From: Ardenticatenaceae bacterium
Lineage (GTDB): Bacteria; Chloroflexota; Anaerolineae; Ardenticatenales; Ardenticatenaceae
Direction of reading: 5' to 3'
Length of the DNA: 38,509 nt
Assembly: GCA_026989095.1 (NCBI GenBank)
Contig: JALSKA010000246.1
Span: 1 to 38,509 of the forward strand
Made by a program: the position numbers and the translations under genes. Position 1 is the stretch's first letter. Every line of letters starts with the position of its first letter. The notes under the pieces were generated by a model. The model did not search any database and was not told where the DNA came from. It worked only from the letters and a program-made list of their open reading frames with translations. Shown one piece after another: positions 1 through 11,048 of this stretch.

Positions 1-442
1 GCCAGTACTCCTGGACGCCGTAGCGCTCGTACTCGCGGAACTTCTCCACGTAGTCCCGGCGGACGCTGTCGGCGGAGACGACCTCGACGACGAGGTCGGC
101 GGGGCCGGCGAGGCGCTCCTCGGTGAGGCGGTGGAGGTGTTCGCGGGCGACGAAGAGGATGTCCGGCTCCCGGGCTGGGCCGTCCGGCGCCAGCTTCATC
201 TCGAAGGGGGCAGGCCGCACTTGGCCCAACTCGAAGAGATCGATAAAGAGTCTGAGCAGCGTGTACAGGAACCCCACAATATTCTGGTGTCGATCTTTTG
301 GCGGCATGTGGACGATGACCTCCCCGTTGACCCACTCGGCGTGAACGTCCTCGTCGGCCCAGGCGAGGAACTCCTCGTAGCTCATGCGCAGGCGTGCCTT
401 CTCCTGGGGGACGTGTTTCGCAGGGGTGCGCGCCAAGGTCAT
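1..442 (-). CDS. Uma2 family (DUF820) PD-(D/E)XK-like nuclease, 3' end cut by window
   Basis: The minus-strand frame starts at ATG 442-440 and stays open to the window edge, giving 147 residues; the family is usually about 190 aa, so roughly 40 C-terminal residues are missing. Family features visible are the early SYEEFLAWAD segment, AEWVNGEV (E36, E41), REPDILFV (D94), DLVVEVVSADS (E125), K139 and the closing RYGVQEYW. D94, E125 and K139 match the D, E and K of the PD-(D/E)XK fold. Uma2 proteins are abundant in Chloroflexota and cyanobacteria and their cellular role is unknown. A promoter (TTGCCC-16-TATGAT) lies about 87 nt upstream. The family call is secure; any biochemical role is not shown by the sequence. 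Confidence 0.9.
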   Translation of the reverse strand, partial: MTLARTPAKHVPQEKARLRMSYEEFLAWADEDVHAEWVNGEVIVHMPPKDRHQNIVGFLYTLLRLFIDLFELGQVRPAPFEMKLAPDGPAREPDILFVAREHLHRLTEERLAGPADLVVEVVSADSVRRDYVEKFREYERYGVQEYW

Positions 443-528
443 GCTCTTCGCTCCTTCGCCTGCCACCGCCTTCAGTCGGTCCGGGGGCGTCGTGGCATGG
501 CACTTCTCCACCAACCTGTCCTGGGAAG

Positions 529-556
529 ATCATACCATGAAAGGGGGGAGGGGCAA
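529..556 (-). promoter_or_regulatory. Promoter of the Uma2 gene
   Basis: On the minus strand, TTGCCC (556-551) is followed after 16 nt by TATGAT (534-529), a good sigma-70-type pair. The -35 hexamer overlaps the start of the first copy of a 26-bp direct repeat. The leader to ATG 442 would be about 80 nt. Confidence 0.5.
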
Positions 557-651
557 AGCACACTCCGCCACGTCAGGGGGGTGAGGGATGGGGGAGGAGG
601 GGTGAGGGATGGGGGGTAAGGGGGTAAAGCACATTCCGCCACGTCAGGGGG
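555..651. repeat. 26-bp direct repeat in two copies with G-rich filler
   Basis: The 26 bp at 555-580 and at 626-651 differ at one position; both contain CCGCCACGTCAGGGGG. Between them a short GTGAGGGATGGGGG unit is also doubled (about 581-594 and 602-615). The stretch 443-720 holds no gene that I can support. The first repeat touches the -35 of the Uma2 promoter, so an operator role is possible; simple local duplication is equally likely. Confidence 0.7.
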
Positions 652-720
652 CGTTGTGCATCGGAAGTTGGGAGTGGGGGGCGGTTGCGGATGGAATGGA
701 GAGAAGGGCGCGCCCTGGTT

Positions 721-748
721 TTGATTTGGTAATGGGCCGTGTTATAAT
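721..748 (+). promoter_or_regulatory. Promoter of the cyclase/kinase operon
   Basis: TTGATT (721-726), a 16-nt spacer and a perfect TATAAT (743-748). Transcription would start near 755. This makes the GTG at 760 an unlikely start and favours ATG 784, which has AAAGGAG at 765-771 upstream. Confidence 0.7.
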
Positions 749-783
749 CGTTTTATTGTGTGCAAAAGGAGTGTGAGCAGCGT

Positions 784-1886
784 ATGGCCCCGCACGTTGG
801 ACGTGAATCCCCGAAAGGCGTGATCTTGGTGGTGGAGGACGCGGACGACATCCGTGCCCTCATGCGCGTGCGCCTCGAGCGGCGAGGTCACACGGTGGTC
901 GAGGCCCGCAACGGCCTCGAGGCGCTGGAGGTGGTGCGCGCGCGGGCCGTCGATCTCATCCTGCTCGACATCATGATGCCGGAGCTCAACGGCTTCGACG
1001 TGTTGCGCGCGCTCAAGGCCAACAGCGAGTGGCAGCACATTCCCGTGGTGGTGCTCTCGGCGCTCGACGATACCGAGCACGTGGTGCAGTGCATTCGCTT
1101 GGGGGCGGACGATTACCTGGTAAAACCTTTTAAATCCGTGCTGCTCTACGCCCGCGTGGACAACCTGCTGGAGCGCAAGCACCTCCGCGACCGGGAGCAG
1201 GAGATCTTACGGGCGCTCCAGGAGGAGCAGAGGCGCACGGAGCAGTTGCTGCGCAGTATTTTCCCCCAGGCCATTGCCGAACGCCTCAAGTCGGGCTTTG
1301 CGGGCATTATCGCCGAACAGTATGAGATGGCCAGTGTCCTGTTCGCCGACATCGTTGACTTCACCAGGCGCGCCGCCCAGATGGAGGCCGAGGAAGTGGT
1401 GAGCTTCTTGGGAGATGTCTTCGCCCAGTTCGAGAAGCTCACCGCCGCGTTCGGGGTGGAGAAGATCAAGACCATCGGCGATGCTTTCATGGCCGCGGCC
1501 GGCGTTCCCGAGCCGACGCCCCGCCACGCTGAACAGTTGCTCCGGCTGGCCTTTGCCATGCGCCAAAGTGTGGCCAACATGCGCTGGCCCGACGGCTCCC
1601 CGGTCCACCTGCGAGTTGGCTTGGCCTCCGGCCCGGTGGCGGCGGGCGTGTTGGGCACCAGTCGCTTCAGTTACGACGTGTGGGGCAACACCGTCAACAT
1701 GGCCAGCCGGCTCCAGGAGCTCGCGCTGCCCAACACGGTCCTCGTCGATGAGGTGACGTGGCGCCTCGTTGAGCACTTGGCCATAGGCGCACCCCGGGTG
1801 GAGCGGGTCAAGGGCAAGGGGAACATGACCGTCTACGAAGTGGAGCCCCGGTACGGTCAGGCGGCGGTCAGGGAGGGTGGCGTCAC

Positions 1887-1890
<4 letters not shown>
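784..1890 (+). CDS. Response regulator fused to class III adenylate cyclase
   Basis: A 368-residue cytoplasmic two-domain signalling enzyme. An N-terminal receiver domain (about 12-130) has the acidic pair E18/D19, phospho-acceptor D62 in LLDIMMPE, S92 and K114. A charged helical linker (about 131-170) leads to a class III nucleotide cyclase domain (about 180-355). Metal-binding Asp residues are D189 (FADIVDF) and D233 (TIGDAF). The base-selecting pair is K229 and D298 (SYDVWGN), the adenylate-cyclase type, and N305 and R309 complete the transition-state set, so the enzyme should be active and make cAMP. I start it at ATG 784; an upstream GTG at 760 sits almost at the predicted transcript start. 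It overlaps the next kinase gene as GTGA. Inference: phosphorylation by one of the two downstream kinases gates cAMP output. Confidence 0.93.
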
Positions 1891-3719
<1,829 letters not shown>

Positions 3720-3805
3720 GCCTCCGGGCGTGTTCCGCATTTGAAGAACTCTGTGGTAGAGGGGAAACGGGCTTACGCCGTGGGTTCTCGAGTGGAGGGG
3801 AGTCG

Positions 3806-5964
<2,159 letters not shown>

Positions 5965-5968
<4 letters not shown>

Positions 5969-6345
5969 GCACACGGGTGCTGCTGGTGGAGGACAACGAG
6001 CTCAACCGGAACATGTTGAGCCGGCGGTTGCAGCGGCGCGGGTTCGACGTGATCACCGCGGAGGACGGCGTGGAGGCGCTGGAGCTCGCCCGCCGCGAGA
6101 GGCCCGACATCATCCTGATGGACATGAGCCTGCCCCGCATGGACGGCTGGACGGCCACGGCTCGCCTGAAGCAGGACCCGGAGCTGGCGAACATCCCGGT
6201 TATCGCGCTCACGGCCCACGTCATGTTGGAGGACCGCGAGAAGGCCCTGCGCGCCGGGTGCGACGAGTACGAGACGAAGCCGGTGGATTTCAAGCAATTG
6301 CTGCGGAAGATCGAGCGCCTGCGGCTTCGGGGTTCCCGGGAGTGA
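5965..6345 (+). CDS. Single-domain (CheY/DivK-like) response regulator
   Basis: A 126-residue stand-alone receiver starting at ATG 5965, with GGGAGG five nt upstream and a 4-nt overlap with the kinase stop. The acidic pair E9/D10, phospho-acceptor D53 (ILMDMSLP), T83 and K105 (ETKPVDF) are all present, and there is no output domain. It is likely the direct target of the preceding kinase, passing phosphate or a protein contact to another component. A longer reading of this frame from 5665 lies inside the kinase gene and is not needed. Confidence 0.92.
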
Positions 6346-6347
6346 AG

Positions 6348-6903
6348 TCACGCGAGGGAGTAGACCACCCACCCCGCTCCGCGCTGCCAGTCGATCTCGG
6401 CCTCGAGCACCCCCGGCTGCTCGAAGAGGAGGCCGCGCACGGCGGCCGCACAGCCGCTTCAGGTCATGCCTTCGATGGCGAGCGTAGCTCTGCGCGGCGA
6501 CGTCAGGTTCGATGTCGGCGCTGCCGGAGCACCCTGTGCGGGCTGGGCCGGCGCTGCTTCGGGGGCCAGTGAGCGGTAGACGAGCGTGGGGGTGACGTAG
6601 GTCAACAGCACATAGCTTGCCGCGAAGCTGATCAGCGCCACACTTGGGAACAGCCACACGTGGCGCTGATGTTGTGTGACGTCGCAGGTCTGTCGGCTGC
6701 GCCGCAGGGTGACGGCGAGGCCGGCCAGCGTGAACGTCGCCCCTGCGGCCAAGAAGTAGAGCCGGTATTGGATCAGGCCGAACAGGAAGATGGCCCCTGT
6801 GAGCCCGAGCAGGGCGGCCACGGTGGGGCCCAAACAGAATGACCCCGCCGCTCACGCCCCAACGGGTGCCCGGGTTGCTCTGAGGCAATTTCGGCGCGGG
6901 CAT
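6348..6903 (-). pseudogene. MerT-like membrane protein with C-terminal HMA domain; frameshift plus in-frame TGA at the metal-site Cys (pseudogene or selenoprotein)
   Basis: The reading starts at ATG 6903-6901 with GGGAGG upstream (MPAPKLPQSNPG...). The frame must shift by one base at the GGGG run at 6846-6843; removing one G joins it to FCLGPTVAALLGL, a MerT-like first membrane helix with its Cys. Three hydrophobic helices and a loop with one Cys (RQTCDV) follow, then a Pro/Ala linker and IEGMT. There a TGA (6461-6459) replaces the codon expected to be the first Cys of GMTCxxC. Translation past it gives 36 residues that fit an HMA domain (SGCAAAVRGLL, PGVLEAEIDW, GWVVYSLA) and ends at TGA 6350-6348, two nt from the convergent regulator gene. 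A 6-bp hairpin with a 5-nt loop starts 12 nt after the TGA. MerT/HMA proteins move Hg(II) or other soft metals; the substrate here is unknown. Confidence 0.7.
6431..6461 (-). promoter_or_regulatory. Candidate bacterial SECIS hairpin after in-frame UGA
   Basis: After UGA (6461-6459), 11 nt lead into GGCCGC (6447-6442), loop CGUGC (6441-6437) and GCGGCC (6436-6431). Loop distance from the UGA (about 18 nt) and a G at loop position 2 agree with general features of bacterial SECIS elements. In 70% GC DNA such a hairpin can arise by chance, so this is weak support alone. Confidence 0.3.
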
Positions 6904-7127
6904 GGCATCATCCTCCCACATGTGATTTCCGCGTTGGGTTCACCGTAGCTCCACCATGAGAGGGGGAGAGGGCAGCGGAACCGCTTCTATACCCCATCCC
7001 CCCTACAGGATAAAGAGTGGCAGAAGACTCCCTCCGTGTCAAATACAAGCTTGGGCTTGGGGGACTGAGGAGATTGTGCTGCGGGCAATGCCCGCGCGTC
7101 TCGCGAGTGGGGTGAGGGGGCGGGGTA

Positions 7128-10100
7128 TCAGGGTGATGGCGCGTGAGGAAGGCCCAGCTCGGCTTTCAGGCGCTCGATGCGCTTCGCCTCGCCGCGGGCC
7201 CCCAACTTCTGCACGATCTCCTCGGCTTGCGCCAAGAAGTGCGCGGCCTCCTCCACACGGCCGGACTTGGCCTCCACGCGCGCCAGCTCGACCAGCAGGC
7301 GGGCTTGTCTGTAGGCTTCAGTTTCAATCTCGTAGCTTTTTTGAAGCTCAATACGGGCCAATTCGTAATCACCTTGGGCTTCGGCCAATAGACCGTAGAA
7401 ACGGTGAAGAAAGAAGGTGGTTGTGGGATCCAACTCTTGTACTTGATCTTCATAACTACGAAGCTGTTCAGCTAATGTCATAGCATCTTTCATTTTGTCG
7501 AGATAAATGGCTGTCTCACCTTTTAATGAAATAACTAACAGAAGCATGTTGAGAGGTATATTGGTTTGGTTTTCTAATTCTAGAATGTAATTCAATTCTC
7601 TCTCCGCACTATCCCATGCTTCCTGAGACATATAAAGTTGAGCCAGAGTCTGTCTTACCCACGTTTGTAGAAATCTACTGTCCAGCCGATCGGCTAAACT
7701 TTTGGCCTTTGTCAGCACTACATTTGCCTCTGTAAATCTTCCTAACAAAGTATATAACATGCCGGTATTTATGAATGCCAAAGCCAATCCTTCGTAATCG
7801 CCGATACGCTCTTGGATTTGAGCTGCTTGTTGATAAAAATCAAGGGCATCCTGCCAAAGCCCTTGCACGCTATGGAGGACGGCCAAATTCATGTTGGTAC
7901 GTGCAATTTCATCGAGGTGTCCCAATGCCTCTCGAATGGCTAGAGCCTCTCGGGTGTAGCGCACGGCTGTCTTGAGGTCACGCCGTTGGAAGGCGAGCCC
8001 TCCCAAGCGGTTCAACACGGCGGCGGTGACCGCCTGACTGCTCCGCCGGGCCAGCTCTAGGGCCTTGGTAAGCCACTGGTGGGCCCCGTCGAACTGCCCC
8101 ATGCGGAAGAGCACCCAGCCGATGTCGCTGCAGGTGGCCGCCAGCTCGGCCTCCTCGTCGCCCGCGCCTTCGGCTTGGAGCAACCCGTGGGCGGTCCGCA
8201 GGGCCTCCAGCGCCTCGGCGTAGAGCCCCTGGCGCTCGAAGGTGGTGCCGATGCGCCGCCAGAGGGAGGCCTGGAGCAGGCGGCGGGCCCCGTCGCCTTG
8301 GGTCACGGCCTCGAGGGCCCGGCGGTAGGCTGCCCGCGCCTCCTCGTAGCGCCCCACGAAGCTCAACACGTCCCCCAAGCCCGACTCGATGGCCACCAGT
8401 TGGCTGAGACTTGTTTCGCCCTGTGCGGTCAAGGCCCGGGCGCGCTCGAAGAAGGCAATGGCCTCGTGGTTGGCGTAGCGGGCGGCGGCCTTCTGGCCGG
8501 CCCGGATCAGGTAGGGGAGGGCTCGCTCCGGCTCCGCGCTCCTGGCGTAGTGGTGGGCGAGCATTTCCACGTAGTCGTCGCTGTCGGGCGGCGAGAGGCG
8601 TTCCAGCGCTTGGGCCACCCGCAGGTGAAGGGCTTGCCGGTCGGCCACCAGCAGGCTGTTGTAGATCACGCCGTGGGCGATGCGGTGTTGGAAGGTGTAC
8701 TCCAGCGTGGGCGCGTCGGGCAGGCGCTGGAGGAAGCGGGCCTCCACGAGCGCTTCCACCCGGGCCATGAGGGGTTCCGCGCCGGCGGCGGACTCCAAAC
8801 ACTCCTCAAGGAGCCGGAAGGGCACGCGCCGGCCGATGACGGCCGCCACGCCGAGCACCTCGCGCAGGGAGGGCGCCAGCCGGGCGTAGCGGGCCATGAC
8901 GATTTCCTCGACCGTGCGGGGCACGGCGATCTCTTCCAGGGCCTGTTCCGTGGTGGCCCGCCAGCGGCCCTCCTCGCGCACGAGCACACTGGCCTCGATG
9001 AGGGCCCGCAGGAGCTCTTCCAAGTAGAGGGGAATGCCCTCGGAGTAGGCCACGATGTCCTGTCGCAGGCGGGCGGGGAGCTCCGGCCGGTCGAGGAGCA
9101 AGTCGAGCAGGCGGTCCACCTCCTCGGGCGAGAGGGGGGCCAGCTCCACGATGCGGTGGGCCCCCGGGGCGGCCCGCGCCAGCAAGGCGTGCCAGTCCCG
9201 CTCCCCGCTGCGGGCACTGCGGCTGCTGCAACAGAAGAGCACGGGCTCCTCTTCCAGGCCGACGATGAGGTGTTCCACCAGCTCGGCCGAGAGGTCGTCG
9301 GCCCAGTGGAGGTCCTCCAACACCAACACGAGGGGGCGCGAGCGGGCCTCGGCCCGCAGGAACTCGGCCACGGCCCCGAAGACGCGCTGTTTGAGCTGCT
9401 GGGGCGAGAGGTGTTCCAGGGACGTGGGCAGGGCCACATCGGTGGCCAGCAGGTGGAGGATGAAGGGCACCAGCTCCTCCCACCGGTCGGGCACGAGCCG
9501 GCGCAGGCGCGTCTCCACTTGTCGCCGCGTGGTGGCCGGATCCTGCCCGAAGGGCACGCCGAAGTAGCGCTTCAGCAGATCGCCGAAGAGCCCGTAGGGC
9601 ACGTTGTGGGTGTGTTCGTAGCACCCGGTGCTGATGGTGGTGTGCTCGAAGGGGAGCCGTTCGAGGTATTCAGCCAGGAGGCGGGACTTGCCGATGCCGG
9701 CCTCGCCCACCACCAGGACGACGCCACGGCGCCCGTCGCCCAAGCACTGGGTCACGCCCTCGAGGGCCTTCAGCTCCTCTTCCCGTCCCACGAGGGGGGC
9801 CACTAACCCCGGTATGCTCAGCCCCCGGGCGCGGCCGGGGGTTACGCGCGCGCGGCGCACCTCATAGGCCCGCACGGGCACCGGATATCCCTTCAAGTGG
9901 AGCTCGGGGAGCTCCCGGTACTCGATGTAGGCGCGGGTGGCCTCTTGGACCGCCTCGCTCACCAGGATGTGGCCCGGCTGGGCGGCGTGTTCCAGGCGGG
10001 CCGCCAAGTTCACCGTGTCCCCGATAACCGTGTAGGCGCGGAAGTGGTCGGTGCCCACCTCGCCGGCAACCACCTCGCCGGCGTTGATGCCGATGCGCAG

Positions 10101-10700
10101 GCGGATTTCTGTGCCGTACTTGGCCCGTGCCTCCTCGTTGAAGGCGCGGATGGCCTCCTGCATGGCCATGGCCGCCCAGACGGCGTGGAGGGCGTGCTGT
10201 TCCAAGGGTGTGGGGGCGCCGAAGATGGCCATCAGCCCGTCCCCCGTGAACTTGTCCACTGTGCCGCCGAAGCGGTCCACCTGGGAGGCCAGGTGGCGCA
10301 GGGCCTGGTCCACCAGCACGTAGATCTCCTCGGGGTCCATGCGGGTGGAGAGGGCCGTGAAGCCGCTGATGTCGGCGAAGAGCACGCTCACCTTCCGGCG
10401 TTCCCGCCGGCCCCCTGTGGCGTCGGCGGCGAGGGCCCGGTGATCCCGCAGGGGGTAGGCGCACGTGCTGCAGAAGTGGGAGGAGGGGAGATTGAGGGCA
10501 TGACACTGGGGACAGGCGCGCGGCAGCTCGGCGCGGCAGGCCGCACAGTGGCGGGCGCCGCTCAGGTTGGTGGTCCCACAGCGGACGCACGTCCTCCCCA
10601 AGTCGCGGCCACATTGCCCACAGAACCGGCTGGTGGCGAGGTTCTCGAATTGGCAGGCCGGGCAGCGTTGCAGCAGATAGGGTGGGTGTTCAAAGGCCAT
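7128..10700 (-). CDS. Zinc-ribbon / adenylate cyclase / AAA ATPase / TPR signalling protein
   Basis: A 1190-residue protein starting at ATG 10700. Three consecutive double-Cys zinc ribbons occupy residues 13-80 (CPAC/CGQC, CVRC/CAAC, CPQC/CSTC). A class III cyclase domain follows (about 103-280) with metal Asp D110 and D154, base-selecting K150 and T224 (the Lys/Thr pair of class IIIb adenylate cyclases), and N231/R235. A STAND/AAA_16-like ATPase has Walker A GEAGIGKS (332-339) and Walker B LVLVLEDLHWADD. The C-terminal half is TPR-like helical repeats. Such proteins are thought to tie ligand or partner binding by the TPRs to cyclase activity. Codons for about residues 905-1125 are far more AT-rich than the rest although the frame is intact. 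Downstream bases 6922-7127 hold only a small GCGGGC/GCCCGC hairpin (7081-7095). Confidence 0.9.
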   Translation of the reverse strand: MAFEHPPYLLQRCPACQFENLATSRFCGQCGRDLGRTCVRCGTTNLSGARHCAACRAELPRACPQCHALNLPSSHFCSTCAYPLRDHRALAADATGGRRERRKVSVLFADISGFTALSTRMDPEEIYVLVDQALRHLASQVDRFGGTVDKFTGDGLMAIFGAPTPLEQHALHAVWAAMAMQEAIRAFNEEARAKYGTEIRLRIGINAGEVVAGEVGTDHFRAYTVIGDTVNLAARLEHAAQPGHILVSEAVQEATRAYIEYRELPELHLKGYPVPVRAYEVRRARVTPGRARGLSIPGLVAPLVGREEELKALEGVTQCLGDGRRGVVLVVGEAGIGKSRLLAEYLERLPFEHTTISTGCYEHTHNVPYGLFGDLLKRYFGVPFGQDPATTRRQVETRLRRLVPDRWEELVPFILHLLATDVALPTSLEHLSPQQLKQRVFGAVAEFLRAEARSRPLVLVLEDLHWADDLSAELVEHLIVGLEEEPVLFCCSSRSARSGERDWHALLARAAPGAHRIVELAPLSPEEVDRLLDLLLDRPELPARLRQDIVAYSEGIPLYLEELLRALIEASVLVREEGRWRATTEQALEEIAVPRTVEEIVMARYARLAPSLREVLGVAAVIGRRVPFRLLEECLESAAGAEPLMARVEALVEARFLQRLPDAPTLEYTFQHRIAHGVIYNSLLVADRQALHLRVAQALERLSPPDSDDYVEMLAHHYARSAEPERALPYLIRAGQKAAARYANHEAIAFFERARALTAQGETSLSQLVAIESGLGDVLSFVGRYEEARAAYRRALEAVTQGDGARRLLQASLWRRIGTTFERQGLYAEALEALRTAHGLLQAEGAGDEEAELAATCSDIGWVLFRMGQFDGAHQWLTKALELARRSSQAVTAAVLNRLGGLAFQRRDLKTAVRYTREALAIREALGHLDEIARTNMNLAVLHSVQGLWQDALDFYQQAAQIQERIGDYEGLALAFINTGMLYTLLGRFTEANVVLTKAKSLADRLDSRFLQTWVRQTLAQLYMSQEAWDSAERELNYILELENQTNIPLNMLLLVISLKGETAIYLDKMKDAMTLAEQLRSYEDQVQELDPTTTFFLHRFYGLLAEAQGDYELARIELQKSYEIETEAYRQARLLVELARVEAKSGRVEEAAHFLAQAEEIVQKLGARGEAKRIERLKAELGLPHAPSP
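7320..7980 (-). other. AT-rich island inside the cyclase/TPR gene
   Basis: The segment is visibly AT-rich (TTT, AAT, TTA and ATA codons are common), while flanking parts of the same gene are strongly GC-rich. The reading frame continues without break and still encodes TPR-like helices. This suggests replacement of part of the repeat region by foreign DNA, or an unusual local constraint. Confidence 0.75.
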
Positions 10701-10920
10701 AGAGCACCAGGCAATCGGTTCGAGTTCACAAGCCCTCGGGCACCTCCCGACCGGCCGCCGGAGCTCTTCGCGTTTGCACCTGGTGGGGGGCGAACGGCCG
10801 CCACAAGGGGATGGGCGCCCCGCTATTGTAGCACAGGTGGGGGAGGAGGAGCAAGCGGGACACCGGTGCCCTGAAGTTTTTCAACGAACCGATATGTGCG
10901 TTCAGGTGGCAATCAGCCCG
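10701..10920. other. Intergenic upstream region of the cyclase/TPR gene
   Basis: Between the start of the cyclase/TPR gene and the terminator of the S8 peptidase gene I see no gene. It should hold the promoter of the minus-strand cyclase gene, but I cannot point to a convincing -35/-10 pair. The start codon at 10700 has no strong Shine-Dalgarno sequence. Confidence 0.4.
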
Positions 10921-10966
10921 AGCAGACAAACGCACCGGGCGGGGAGTGCAAGCCCCCGCCCGGTGC
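10921..10966 (-). terminator. Intrinsic terminator of the S8 peptidase gene
   Basis: A perfect 13-bp stem, GCACCGGGCGGGG (10932-10944) against CCCCGCCCGGTGC (10954-10966), with a 9-nt loop. Read on the minus strand it is followed by GTTTGTCT. It lies 82 nt after the stop codon of the peptidase gene. Confidence 0.75.
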
Positions 10967-11048
10967 ACGGCACGGCTCATGTGAGAGGTGGCACCTGGAC
11001 GACAATTGCGCGTGCGCTGAAACACGTGGCGCCCCGGGACCCCCTTGC

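Noticed and set aside
6956-7483. Plus-strand 175-codon frame between the MerT-like and cyclase genes
   Set aside because: Its second half is antisense to the cyclase/TPR gene and the first half has no coding character.
8079-9806. Plus-strand 575-codon frame opposite the cyclase/TPR gene
   Set aside because: It is antisense to clear AAA/TPR coding sequence; composition is typical of an antisense shadow.
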